The position numbers and the translations under genes were made by a program. Shown piece by piece: positions 11,805 through 22,899 of a DNA stretch of 64,000 bases; the stretch's first letter is position 1, and each line of letters starts with the position of its first letter. The notes under the pieces are model-generated. The model ran no database searches. It had not been told where the DNA came from and saw only the letters and a program-made list of their open reading frames with translations. Location of the stretch: positions 434,001 through 498,000 of the forward strand of contig VTFK01000066.1 of the NCBI GenBank assembly GCA_009617715.1. The letters run 5' to 3'. The DNA is from Plectrocnemia conspersa. Taxonomy: Eukaryota; Arthropoda; Insecta; Trichoptera; Polycentropodidae.

Positions 11805-12600
11805 ACGTTTAACGACAAGTTTAAAAATGTGGATAATATAAAATATTTAGGAGTAATTGTTGATACAAAATTAAACTTTAAAGAACATTGTAATTACATA
11901 TTAAAAAAAATTAGTAGAAAAATAGGTTTATTATCTAGATTAAGAAATATATTAAGTATAAATACAAAAAAATTAATTTACAATAGTATAATATTGCCCC
12001 ATTTTAATTATTGTGCAACACTTTTAAATATGTTGAATAAATTAGATAAACAAATGTTGCAAAAGTTACAAAATAGGGCAATGAGAGTAATCTTAAATAA
12101 AAATAGATTAACTAATTGTAAAAAAAGTATGATTGATAGATTAGAATGGTTGAATGTTCAAGAAATATTGAGTATGAATGTATTAGTATTTATATATAAG
12201 TTAGAAAATAATATGTTACCACACTATTTTAATAAGTATTTAATAAGAAATAAAGATGTACATAAATATAATACTAGAAATAAAGAAAATTTAAAAATAA
12301 TTAAGTATAAGAAAACGAGTACGGCTAGGGGAATTATGTACGGAGGTTTTAATTTATATAATAGTCTTCCAAGAGAAATCGAAACAAAAAAAAATATAAC
12401 GGGTTTTATAAATGGAATAAAAAAAAACACCTTCGTACATATAGAAATAAAATATTATAATATTAAGTCTTTATTATTGTATATTTTTTCTTTCTGTTAT
12501 GTATTTTTTATATATTTTTATATATGTTTACTAAATTTGTTAGATGTAAAAATTAGCTATTAAGCTAAATAAATTAATAAAATAAAAAATAAATAAATAA
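11805..12600 (+). mobile_element. Non-LTR retrotransposon: open reverse-transcriptase C-terminal region and 3' tail
   Basis: An open frame runs from about 11805 (first in-frame stop upstream at 11802) to the stop at 12561-12563. The 244-residue portion from 11829 begins with VDNIKYLGVIVDTKLNFKEH, the conserved block after the catalytic fingers and palm in Jockey/CR1-superfamily reverse transcriptases. It continues with a YNSIILPHFNYC block (thumb region) and a GGFNLYNSLPREI block near residue 170, also typical of these proteins. The catalytic YADD is absent, so the copy is 5'-truncated and cannot encode an active enzyme. The frame has no stop over 245 codons, which suggests a fairly recent insertion. 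After the stop come a TTAGC...GCTAA hairpin and an (AAAT)n tail ending near 12600, as in the fragment at 6471. The start shown is not biological. Confidence 0.92.
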
Positions 12601-12803
12601 AATTCCAGTTAGTTCTTACGGTCCTACTAAAAAATGTCCAAAATAATAACAGAAGCGACTTAAGAAAATAAGATAAGAATTTATGGAAAGTAGGATTGCA
12701 AAATATGGAAAGATAAAAAGCTACAATTTAATTTACGATTTTTTTACAATATTACGATTTTCAATGAGTGAGAATCAACACATCTAAACCGAATTTTAAA
12801 TAG
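12601..12803. other. AT-rich spacer between LINE tail and palindrome
   Basis: Nothing coding. The last 20 bp or so (12785-12803) may be a weakly matching outer part of the palindrome arms that follow. Confidence 0.5.
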
Positions 12804-13000
12804 TATGAGAGCGCAGAAAACAATTATCACTTCTCAGAAGTCAAAAATCCACGTCAAAAGCAATAAAATCGTGTCGGCGCCGTCATAGTGAGGACGCTCG
12901 GTAACGAGCGTTCCCACTGCGACGGCGCCGACACGATTTCATTGCTTTTGACGTGAATTTTTGACTTCTGAGAAGTGATAATTGTTTTTACGCCCTCATA
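12804..13000. mobile_element. 197-bp foldback element, near-perfect palindrome
   Basis: Two arms of about 95 bp flank a GTAA loop (12901-12904). They pair almost base for base: GACGCTCG with CGAGCGTT, CGTGTCGGCGCCGTC with GACGGCGCCGACACG, CACGTCAAAAGCAAT with ATTGCTTTTGACGTG, and CTTCTCAGAAGTC with GACTTCTGAGAAG. The outer ends are TATGAGAGCGCA and TACGCCCTCATA. Weaker pairing may extend to about 12785 and 13022. The element is GC-rich at its centre and has no coding capacity. A half copy lies at 18785-18900. This is the architecture of a non-autonomous foldback/MITE family. Its TA-ended termini would allow a TA target, but the class is not established. Confidence 0.9.
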
Positions 13001-14099
13001 TTAAACAAAATTTGATTTCAATACTCCCATATCAATTAATTTTAAAATATATAAATCTCTCATATAAATTTTCTTCAATCTTTTATGCACTTCGTGGCAT
13101 AGAAAAAGTTGCTTAAATGATATTTAATATAATTTTTTCAGTAAAATGCTTGACAAAAAGCTCCTTCTGGCACCTTTTTTGTTTACAAATAAGCTCTACC
13201 TGTGCCGAATATTTGTGCTTATTTTTTTAAATAAATAAATAAATTCATAAGTCTAATATATTTTAAAGCACATAATATCATACAAAACCTTTATATTTAG
13301 TTTATTTATTACTGAGGTAGCGAATGATGGTTAGTTATTAAATACATATAGTACTTAATCATATTATCTTTGCCATAATATTATAATCAAAAAAATGTTC
13401 ATAAAAGATATGCTCTTAATAATGAACTGTGTTATATTTTTCTTAAAATTGTAATGTGTTTTAATATTTTTTTAAGCATTGGTCTTACATTGTGACAAAC
13501 TTAGTCTTAGTTTAAGAAATTTTCTAAACTTTAAAACTTTTTTTATGTAAACTATGATCTAAAAATATTTTGGATAATTATTGAAAAGTTATATTAGCAC
13601 CTCAGCTTATAAAATTTACTATTCATCTAAATTCAGTAAGTATCCAAATCTAAAAAATAATTTAAACTACTTTGCATTCACAAAAATGTCTTTAAATTTT
13701 TCAATAATTACTGTATCGAAGATCATAGCTCCAAAGTTAATTTTATATCATTGTAGAAAGTCATTAGTTGGCCTGCAACACGGTTTTTGTCTTCTCGAGC
13801 AATGAATATGCATTGAGATCTTGATATTTTTCCGTGGTTCAGTTTGTATGGGACAATGCAAATCTGTTGAGGTGATTTATGTCTTTTTATATTTCAGGTT
13901 TTCCTAATAAATAGGATTAAATAAATATAACAAACAATTTAAATTATCTGCTCTAGATTATAAATATAAAATATATTTTTAAGACTTGTGTAAGTCACCA
14001 CTAGTCTATTTTACTGGTATATCTGACATCTCTAATTATATATATGAACTAAAAACGACTTTTATTTATATAGGTGAGTCTGAGAAATTTGTGAAAGGC
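13001..14099. other. AT-rich DNA, nothing recognised
   Basis: No supportable gene. The 74-codon frame at 13581-13805 lacks any domain signature. An (AAAT)n run near 13232-13246 may be the tail of another retroposon, but no element body was recognised. Confidence 0.5.
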
Positions 14100-14470
14100 C
14101 AGCATTTAGGCCGATTCGAACAGTTAGTGTAGCGAGTTATGGCTATTTCACCTCGGTTCCTTTAATTTCTCGCCTTGTCGGCAATAAAACGCCGAAGGGC
14201 TCCTTTCGTCTAAAGGGCGCGTGAATTGGATTAAAAACATATTTACGAGTTTCTTCAACGGTAATTAAACATCCAACTGCGAAAAGGGTTTCGCCAGGGT
14301 GAGAATAAAAGGGAGAGAAGAAAGACTTTTTAACGGAACGCCGAACTGTCAACGCGCGAATTTTAACTATTACGGGTAAATGCGCAAATTATACTCTTCA
14401 AATTGGAAAGGGCTCTTTGTGGAGCCTTTATCGGGAAATGGATAATCAACGAGAGTTGAAAACACGTTAA
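14100..14470. promoter_or_regulatory. CpG-rich island, candidate conserved non-coding element
   Basis: About 370 bp of balanced composition with CTCGCCTTGTCGGC, AACGCCGAAGGGC and AACGCGCG words between AT-rich flanks. A 69-codon minus frame exists, but it has no domain and no splice or start context I would defend. Inferred regulatory or constrained DNA. Confidence 0.35.
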
Positions 14471-14579
14471 AATATTTTAAAACCAATCTAAGAAATACAT
14501 TTTTGAGACGTGAATAGAAAATCCATAATGATAGATATCACATAAAAAAAAGTTGAAAGTAGTCTAACGAAGAACATTT

Positions 14580-14870
14580 CACCCTTTTTAACTTTCGTGC
14601 CGCTTGGTCCCTAAACTCGGGGGCCTTCCATCTTCTTTGGGTCTTAAAAAAGTGTCCGAAATTAAATCGCGCCTAACGACTTTATCCACCCCTATATATC
14701 TAACCCCCTTTTCTATCTTACACATTTTATTTTGGATAATTCGCTTTTGTTTTAAAGATACTTCGATCGTCGACTAATTCGATTCAGAAATAAAGTGCTA
14801 TTGTTGTAACTCAAGAGAGTATTACACCTTTTCGGGGAATCTCGAATGAACAAATCGATATATGCTAAAA
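14580..14870. promoter_or_regulatory. Second mixed-composition block, candidate non-coding element
   Basis: Contains TTTCGTGCCGCTTGG, ACTCGGGGGCC, AATCGCGCC and CGATCGTCGACT. No reading frame is convincing. Confidence 0.3.
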
Positions 14871-15441
14871 TTAGATTAAGTGTTATTTTACGATTTAAAA
14901 CATTTAAATTATGTCTGAATTATACGGTGTGTTTTTTATATCAAATTTTTGTCCCCGCTGTGAGAAGTGAATAAAAATAAAAGGCAAACACTATAATAAA
15001 ATAATATAATACAATAGGTTAAAAGTAAATTTTTAGAGCTTTTTATACACATTACAAACTTATGCAAGAATTTTTATACACGCACATTAATGTGCGAGGG
15101 CTTTAACAATATGTTATTTTTGCTTAAAACCGTTTGACATCCAGTTGTTATATGATCCTATAAACTTTATTGCGAACTTAACTGACAAGTCAAGTATGCG
15201 GCATATAATGTAAGGTATTTAGAATAATTAGTATGAACTTAACAAATGCTTGTTTCAAAATATTTAGCTACAAAAATATTAACAATCAATTTTTAATCAA
15301 ATTTATCATAGTTTAATCTCAGTAAAAGATCATTTATTTTGGTACAGGATTTCAAAGTTATTTTTTCATATCAAATGTTAATTTTTGAGATTTAATAAAA
15401 ATTATTATAAAATAAAATAATAATAAAATTGAGTTTGCTTC
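14871..15441. other. AT-rich DNA
   Basis: Nothing recognised. Confidence 0.5.
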
Positions 15442-15491
15442 TACATGTACGGTGATCGATCTTTTACTGTTTTGAGGTACCATAGATAGTT
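15442..15491 (+). repeat. 50-bp dispersed element, copy A
   Basis: This 50-bp segment (starting TACATGTACGGTGATCGATC, ending AGGTACCATAGATAGTT) matches the reverse complement of 61661-61710 at 45 of 50 positions. The flanks do not obviously match. The function is unknown. It could be the terminus of a transposon family or an unusually conserved non-coding element. Confidence 0.85.
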
Positions 15492-16059
15492 GTGTGTATT
15501 ATTTATTATGCTTAGTAGCTGAATGTCACGATTTTAAGGGTCTGTACCCCTAGATAATGTGCTCCGTAAATCATATCCCAAGTTCTGTTTTTATCAGTGT
15601 TAATTAATAGTGTCTTTTTTGTGTTTTAAAATGTAAATTAATGGTGTGCTGTTTAATTATTGCCTCATAAGAACAGCATCTTCACTGATAAACCAAGCTT
15701 TGCACAGAAATCCCTATTGTTAAAATATTTTTTTGTATGTAAATATATATAATCATCCAAAAGCTCAAATAACGTATATTTACACATAGATCATATAATA
15801 AAATCTTTATGCAAATTTGAGGATGAAATTGATTATGAACTAGCTAATTATTCTCAATCTTAATTCTATCTCAGTTGTAAAAATATTGTAATATTGTTTT
15901 ATTTATTTACATTACAATATTTAATGCTAATATTATAAACATAAAAGATCTTTAAAATCCATGATAAAATAAAATTAGCATTTTCAGAATCTTCTTCCCA
16001 CACGCCCCATTTATTTATAATAAAAAAGCTCAAATTAAAAATAATTACATTCTATCCTC
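15492..16059. other. AT-rich DNA
   Basis: A short mixed block near 15530-15600 and 15640-15720 has no recognisable content. The rest is A/T-rich. Confidence 0.45.
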
Positions 16060-16440
16060 CTCCTGTTCCGTTCATCTCTATATATTGAATATATTCAGCA
16101 TGAAATTTGTCGGGATAAAAAGAAACGATAAATACCACCCTTAATTACTTCATTGTTTTGCCCCCGAAAAAAATAAGGGATAAAGGAAACGGAAGACTCG
16201 GCGGTGGGAGTCGAAATTAGCGTCGTTCATGTAAGGATTCGCCGCTTTAATTGGAGTTTCGCATATTTATTTTTTCATTTTGGTGGTCTTTTGGACCCCA
16301 AGGCAGACAGATTCGTCGGACCAGGGCCGCAGTTATCGTAATTTTTGATTATTCGCCCGGGCGAAAGTAAATGAATCGGTCGCCATCTTTAGAGTGTGGC
16401 TTTGTGTCAGTGCGCCAGTAAGACGTACACTTCGGCCAAA
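16060..16440. promoter_or_regulatory. CpG-rich island, candidate conserved non-coding element
   Basis: Balanced composition with GAAGACTCGGCGGTGGGAG, GTCGAAATTAGCGTCG, TTCGCCGCTTTAATTGG and GCCCGGGCGAAAG. TAATTGG and AATTAG cores could be homeodomain sites. No coding frame. The role is inferred from contrast with the surroundings. Confidence 0.38.
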
Positions 16441-16524
16441 AGTGTAAATAGTATTAAAAATATTTTTTATATATTAAATTAAGCTGACTGATTTCAATCG
16501 GGTCTGAAATATTTATTGCATGTA

Positions 16525-16653
16525 ATTCACTACCAGCAATTAACCGCCAGAAATTGATCGCTAGTTGCCTGGCGATAAAATATGCTAGCGGTCATTTTTA
16601 AGCTAAGCACTGTTTATGCAAACAATTGATGCGGCGGTAAGCTGCTAGTGAAT
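16525..16653. mobile_element. ~130-bp hairpin/MITE-like element
   Basis: ATTCACTACCAGCAATTAACCGCC at the left pairs with the reverse complement of GGCGGTAAGCTGCTAGTGAAT at the right, with two or three differences and a short gap. A secondary pairing lies between CCGCCAG...GCTAG and CTAGC in the interior. No target duplication was identified, so element boundaries are approximate. Confidence 0.6.
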
Positions 16654-16659
16654 AATTGC

Positions 16660-18055
16660 TGGCGGTGATATTATAAAATTTTTAAAAATATTTTCAAATA
16701 TTATTCTTCCTTATATAAACATAATCAAAAAATATTTTGAAACATTTTTATTTGTCGTTATTAACAAAATTAATAAAACATCTTTAATAAAATACTCTAT
16801 CCAGATTCAAGTGTCAGGTGTTTCTTATTTTATATAAGGCAGCTTTATTTCTTATTTATTAATTATTGTAAATTGATCTGTTTCATTCTTTGCAGTTAAA
16901 AAAAATAGTGGTATTTAAAGATCAAATTGTAACTTGTAAATAAATTAATATAAATTTTAAATATAATTTTATTTTGCTATTTTACTGGTACATTACTGAA
17001 TAAAATCGATTCTTTATTTATGTCAAATATTTTTTTCTGGTTTTGCGACCTTAAAATAAATTACTAGATCCCCAAGAAATGGTTAGCGAATTACCGCTCT
17101 AAAATATTATATATAGACAACAAAATGCCATATGTTTTGATAATATATTTCTCAAACTTTCAACGCAATTCTTGCTTACAATGATAATAAAAAATATATG
17201 AAAATTTTGGATTAAAAAAATGAAAATACATATTTTGTATAGAATTTTTTTATTTATTTATTTTAACGCACTTCTTACATAAATTATTTTTAGTTAAATA
17301 ATACGATATTATTTTGATAATTTTAATACTTTTTTTTTTTTTGTATCTAAATACTATAAAAAAATTAAATTTGGACCCTTGACATTCAACACATTATTGA
17401 TTTATTATGTTGGTTTTAAGAACAATAGTTACCCTTAATCGAGATAACCATAGAAATATAACACCTAGTTATATTTTACGCATAGCCTTTGTTAAAAGCA
17501 CAATGAAACTGAATCTAAACAATAGGTATACATTTTTTATCAAGAGAGATGTATTTTTATAAATGTTTATTAATTTTTTTTTTAAATATAAACTCGCATG
17601 AAATATTTTGTAAAGTGATGGTATTAAATTATCTAAAACTTATATCTTAAATTTAGCACAAAAAATATACAAAATCATTAAAGCAAAAGATTATTTACAG
17701 CTAAATTTTTTAGCTTAAAATGTTTACGGTTCGTTGTCATAGTTTTGCTATTTTGTTATTTAGGTTAAAAGCATAGAGCTTTAATCAAGAATTTATTAAA
17801 AGGGAAGAGACTATGTTAAAAATTTGGTAGATATTGATGTAAGAAAACTGTGAATATTGAATACATCAATGTAAGAAAATTTTATTATATTTTTCATTGA
17901 GGAAAAACTAAGCGATAGAAGAAGTGTAGTCAGACACATCTCGTCAACTACATCAGTTAAAAAAAGGAAAAAAATAAAGATGGTATCATATATTGTTTTT
18001 TTTTAATTTCTACCTATATTTATTGATTTTTTTACAAATACCTTAAAGCAAAGTT
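16660..18055. other. AT-rich DNA, nothing recognised
   Basis: Long A/T-rich stretch without supportable frames or repeat ends. Confidence 0.5.
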
Positions 18056-18370
18056 TTGGAGAATGACAAGTCATTTGGCCGCATTGTGCGTCATTGTGTA
18101 TATGTGTGTCTGTCATGGGAATTAGGTCACCTCGGTTTTATTTTACACTTTGACTCGTCGACATTCGCCTCACGTAGGGTGGTTGGTCTGGTTTTTTTTT
18201 CTTCTTCCTTCTTTTTGGTCCTTGTTCCTTCTTCTGTGCCGAAATATTCATGGAGGACACAGCGGCGAGAAGGAATTTACAAGACACCATTCGTTATGAT
18301 TATATGTCATACTTATGTTTTTTTCACGGTTCAAATAAATTGCCTGTGTCACTGATATGATTTTGGATAA
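18056..18370. other. Mixed-composition block, not called as a gene
   Basis: A 99-codon plus-strand frame at 18056-18355 is open, but its translation is compositionally odd (serine/phenylalanine runs from TTCTTCTTCC DNA) and contains no recognisable domain. It may be an eroded repeat or a non-coding element. Confidence 0.3.
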
Positions 18371-18461
18371 AGGGGTTAGATGGGCGAATACGTGATTTCG
18401 CCGTGAAATGTTTTACTATATTCCTATGAAAAATATATATGATAACATATTACATTTAAGA

Positions 18462-18585
18462 GGCGGCTGGTCAAAAGAGCGTGCGTCAAATGAGCGCCGT
18501 CATATGAGCGCTACATTATAAGCGCTGCGTTATAAGAGTGTTTACCAAAGTAGCGCTGTAACAAAATAGCACGTCATAAGAGCGC
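18462..18585. repeat. ~15-bp tandem array (CGTCATATGAGCGCT type)
   Basis: Successive units are GGTCAAAAGAGCG, TGCGTCAAATGAGCGC, CGTCATATGAGCGC, TACATTATAAGCGC, TGCGTTATAAGAGTG, TTTACCAAAGTAGCGC, TGTAACAAAATAGCAC and GTCATAAGAGCGC. The period is 13-16 bp. A conserved AGCGC joint alternates with a variable A-rich middle, the same design as 439-545. It lies about 240 bp upstream of the half palindrome at 18785. Confidence 0.85.
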
Positions 18586-18784
18586 AAAAATACTTGGAGA
18601 AAATCAAGTAATGAATATTTTAGAAATTAGGTATACAAATATAAGTAAATTGTGAGAAATTTACAAAAAATAAAAATTCACGAGATATAGGCGGTAAAAT
18701 TACTATTTAATGTGCCAGCGCGTACTGACGATTAAAATGATTAGATAATGCAACTACACTTTTTCGTAAATTTTTTTCTTTTGT

Positions 18785-18900
18785 AGTGGGAACGCTGGTT
18801 ACTAAGCGTTCCCACTGCAAAGACTACGACACGATTTTATTGCTTTTAACGTAAATTTTTGCCTTCTGAGAAGTGATAATTGTTTTTGCGCACTCCTATG
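18785..18900. mobile_element. Half copy of the 12804-13000 foldback family
   Basis: The central hairpin (AGTGGGAACGCT / AGCGTTCCCACT at about 18785-18815) is followed by the right arm (CGACACGATTTTATTGCTTT, then GTAAATTTTTG, CTTCTGAGAAGTGATAATTG, TTTTTGCGCACTC). These match the right half of the palindrome at 12804-13000 with modest divergence, and similarity may continue to about 18920 (CAAAATTTGGTTT). The left arm is missing. Confidence 0.88.
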
Positions 18901-18929
18901 GACCAAAATTTGGTTTGAATATACTTTGA

Positions 18930-20351
18930 TCAGCCCTCTTATATTAGCAATACATAGTAATATTGGTAAAAATAGCTATAATATTTTTAAAACAAAGTGT
19001 AATATCGAATTGCAGACAAACTATGGAGCAATATGCAAGATGCTACAGTTGTCTGTATTTTTTCTTCCGCTTATTTTTCCCTGAGAGATGAGTTGGCCTA
19101 GTTTATTTTTTGGGTTGCAAAAAAATATTTTAAAAACACTATTGTTAAGTCTTTTGTCTGTGAGTGTGTGATAATTTTAATATATGAATTTACTTATCTA
19201 AAATCACGTGAAACGGCTCACTCGTCCCAATATAATGTTGACAGCAAAAATGTGTTTCCTCTATGAATCAAACGATTAACAGAAGCTTTGATGAAGTGCC
19301 AACCATTGTCAATTCTCAAGGTGTATAAACTAAAAATCATGAAAATTTTAAAAACTTATATTTATGGATCACCTAATTGTACATGCAAAATATGCTTTTT
19401 CATATTTACAATTTTTTGTTAATTCTAAAACGATAATTAATAATTAATATTTAATTAAATATTTGATTCTTTGTAGTTAACATTAAATTTGCATTATAAT
19501 AGTTTAAAAAAACTGTTTGCATCTCTTGCTAGCGGTACTAACTATCCACCGATGGATAACGAGCGAACAAGACTCACACGATCAGAAATCACTGACGATA
19601 ATAATAACAATATACTTAAATGTATTTTTTAACGGCCCTCCCCCGAGTATGCTGTGTGTAAATAAAAAAATAAAATATTCGCATTTTTCTGCCCCTTTTG
19701 AATACACTGCTCTCACTACCCACTTAATCTATTATTGGGTTTTGCGAAATAGAAGAATACATGGAGAATTTTGCAACTCTTATTTATTTGATATGAAATA
19801 ATCAAATATTATATTGAAATTAAAATGACTGAAAAAGCTCTTTATATAACATTAGCTAGCTTTAACAAGAACTATTTTTAGCTTGAATATTTAAAAACTT
19901 TTAAAGATTTTGCTCACAGTGAAATTTTTATAAAAAAATAAGAAAAAAACTAGCTCTAGTTTTCATGACTTTGGCAAATAAAATTTAATACAAATATAAA
20001 CTTCTTTAACACATTTTAAAAAACTGAACCGTACGGTAACTTTATTGATCTGTATCCAGGCAACTACTGCTGTGACACTTATGATTCCCCGAAGAAAGTT
20101 GTATCGCTGAATTTTCAGTTTCAAACTGTAATTTGTTTTTCACTTTTAATAATAGAAGTTAATTTAAATTGAAGATCTTTAAGTAATTATTATTATTATT
20201 GGCCCAACAACCCAAGATAGGTCTTTGGCTCTTTATAGAATATTCTCCATCTCCTCCGGATCTACGCCAAGTTCCTTCAGTTGAATGCACTGGTATGTCA
20301 TGTAACATCGTCAAAGCATGAAATTTGTAATTGTTTTAATATATACATATA
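18930..20351. other. AT-rich DNA, nothing recognised
   Basis: A 94-codon frame (19517-19801) has no domain. The stretch near 20180-20290 is mixed in composition (CTCCTCCGGATCTACGCC) but unassigned. Confidence 0.45.
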
Positions 20352-20960
20352 CAGGCTTAGCCATAATAATAGGCACCCCAATAAATGTGAAAATATTAAT
20401 AAAACACCGATTAATTTATTTAAAGCTTATTTTTCTTACTTAGTAGGCCCACCCTTAGCTTTAATTATATCTGCAACTCTCTTTGGCATACTGTCAACAA
20501 ATGACTTGCAGGTAGACTGAGAAAACTTTCTCCCTTCAATCTGAATTTTTTCTCGCATCTCAATTTTGGATTTGCAATTGTGTTAGGTAACCTTGCCTTT
20601 TAATTTTGCCCATAAATTCTCTACAGGGTTCAGGTCTGGTGACTGTGTAGGCTAATTTTTAGCGTAGTATAGCACCTAGCGTTTTCTTGCTATCGGATGG
20701 TATAATAGCAGGGTCTGTGCTTAAAAATATTTTCCAATAAGAATCCATTTAAGTCAATTCCAACATTGAAATATAAATGTCACTATTCATACTACCTTCC
20801 CAAGTGTATAGGTTTCCTACCCCTGCTGCTGTCATGCAATCCCAAACCATTACGCTTCCGCCATTATATTTTACTTTAGGTAATACGCAATTAGCTAGAT
20901 ATTCTTCTATCTTCTCTTCTAATTCGCTAACTACACCAGGGGTTGCAAAAACTTAAAAAC
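20352..20960 (-). mobile_element. Tc1-like transposase relic with one terminal repeat
   Basis: Read on the minus strand, the DNA encodes the C-terminal half of a Tc1-type DDE transposase. A KYNGGSVMVWDCM block at about 20876-20836 corresponds to the region of the second catalytic aspartate. SPDLNPVENLWAKLKGK at about 20652-20595 carries the third catalytic residue, Glu of VENLW. The C-terminal block SMPKRVADIIKAKGGPTK ends at a stop at 20436-20438. Premature stops and frame changes interrupt it (for example a stop just after LKGKVT), so it is a pseudogene. Beyond the stop, one terminus reads GGGTGCCTATTATTATGGCT up to 20352, next to a TA. No opposite terminus or N-terminal helix-turn-helix part was found, so the copy is truncated. 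Confidence 0.9.
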
Positions 20961-21169
20961 ATGTTAAAAAAAATATGATTTTAAAAAATTATTGTTTTAA
21001 AAATTTTTAAATGAATTAAATTTTTAATATTTATTTATGAAATATATTAAACTATTTTAGTTTAAAATTATCTTTAAGTTTAATTTATATTTATTTAATT
21101 AAATTGTCATAATTTATTTAAGCAGAATTATTAAAAAAATATAATAATACGTATTACTTGTGTATTAAT
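20961..21169. other. AT-rich DNA
   Basis: Nothing recognised. Confidence 0.5.
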
Positions 21170-21900
21170 TTTCAATTAGGCTTATCGAGGAACAAATTCA
21201 GTCAGGGAGAAGGAATTATCGGTTATAGTAAGTTATCCGCTGATATATAAGAGCAATTGCCAAATTAAATCCGGATTCGGAGATTTAATCCGCTCTTATC
21301 TGGTAATCGTTATCGAAACAAGAAAATCCATTACGGGAAATTTGCCCTTTTCGCGCGGGATTAGGCAGAATAAACATTTTCGGTTTTGGACAGCCGATTG
21401 TAAGCTTACGCAAAATAATCTATTGTTATCTAATATTACTTTCCTAAAATGCATATCTATGTGAGCTATTAAAACTGATACATTTATTTTTAATTTACAA
21501 ATAGATTTTGTCGTACTTTTACTAACACTTTTCATTGACGTCTAACACTTTTACCGCATATATGATGATAGTTTACATATCAATAATTACGTTATTAGCT
21601 AATTAGTGGCAAACAAAACCAACGTATGAATATCGGATCAAAATCTGTGAATTATTTAAAGCGTCAGGTTACATAATTAATTCTTGATTAAACCATAATT
21701 TAGTAATTATAGCAAACGCCGTGAAAATATCGTGTATAATTAAACGTACGAGGTATGAATAACTGCGGGCGTATGGTGAATTAATAACCACGCCGGTACC
21801 CCAGCGGGTCCGAAAGGGTTAACTATCACAAAGAGTTATTACGCAAGGTTTGAAAGTGTGTGTGTGCGATTTGCATCCCTCTTGAATCTTGAACCTTGAA
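21170..21900. promoter_or_regulatory. Two CpG-containing blocks, candidate non-coding elements
   Basis: Blocks at about 21170-21400 (GGTTATAGTAAGTTATCCGC, TTTTCGCGCGGG) and 21710-21900 (AACTGCGGGCGTATGG, CCACGCCGGTACCCCAGCGGG) are separated by AT-rich sequence. A 79-codon minus frame at 21296-21535 has no domain. TAATTA cores are frequent near 21580-21700. Regulatory function is inferred. Confidence 0.3.
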
Positions 21901-22689
21901 TAATGCACGGCAATACCCCTTAGCTTTGTTTAGTGTTGATTGTATTTATTTATAATATGTCAAGGGTAATGATTAATCAAAATAATTTATTAGGTTACAT
22001 ACATATATATATATATATATCATCATTTTTTATATCGCAAAGATTTTAAGTCATAATTAAAGCTTCTTAACTAATAATCAAATCAAAGATTGTGCTCCTT
22101 CTTCCTTGATAAACGCAAATGGACTGATGGTAAACTTAAATAGAATTTAAATTTCTCTAAAATCATTTATTTATTTATTTTTTAAACCTTATGGATATAT
22201 TTTTCAGCATTAAAATATAAAGCATTTAGCATTGAAAATTTGACAAAATTTAAGATCGTAAATCATATTAAAGGCTTTTAAATGCAAAATACTACTAATC
22301 AAATGAAAGATTAGGCTGTTTCTATCTCGATTGTCTAAATTCAACAAACTTAGTTTTCCTGTAAAATTAGTCAAGAATGCTAGGTCACACAGCTAAGTTT
22401 GGTCAATCAGATTTTGATAATAATCTCTTCTTTATTCAAAAGAATAAATAATTTCGTCATACAAATATCGAAATATTTAAAAAAATAGTCGTTAAAGAGA
22501 TTTTATTTTAATGGATTTATGAATTTTTAAAACTTTTTGTATCAAGTCTCTTGTTATATAAAAGTAATTGATAAATAATGTAAGGATAGTTCTAAATATT
22601 TTAAAAATCTTCGTCATTGTATTTTAATATATATTAACATGTCGTTGATTGAGACGTCTTAATAATAGCAACTGTATCTTGGTTACGTA
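21901..22689. other. AT-rich DNA with a short TA run
   Basis: A (TA)n run lies at about 22003-22020. Nothing else was recognised. Confidence 0.5.
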
Positions 22690-22899
22690 TTTATTGAATC
22701 CAGTAAGAATATCGATTTACCAAGTGCTCCCTTGAGTCTCTAACGGTTCTTTTATAAATAAAAAATCTGCAAGGATCATTCTAATAAAAACTAGCAATTG
22801 TGAAATATGACCAACATCCGTCGATTCGTCTAATTGTAAGAAAAATAAAAATATTGAATAATATATCATGAGGCTTTCACATATATTTTTGTATTTCAA
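22690..22899 (-). mobile_element. hAT (Buster/ZBED5-like) transposase fragment
   Basis: The minus-strand frame at 22899-22717 contains LQLDESTDVGHISQLLVF, then ILADFLF and KEPLETQG. This is the block around the first catalytic aspartate (DESTDV) in the hAT transposases related to vertebrate ZBED5/SCAND3-type proteins. The sequence appears to continue past an interruption with DILTGFNKYVT to about 22690. Only about 65 residues survive and the N- and C-terminal parts are not recognisable nearby, so it is a relic. The bounded element at 51799-53695 belongs to the same broad group. Confidence 0.82.

Noticed and set aside
18056..18355. 99-codon plus-strand frame.
   Set aside because: Ser/Phe runs come from a pyrimidine tract. 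No homology signature.
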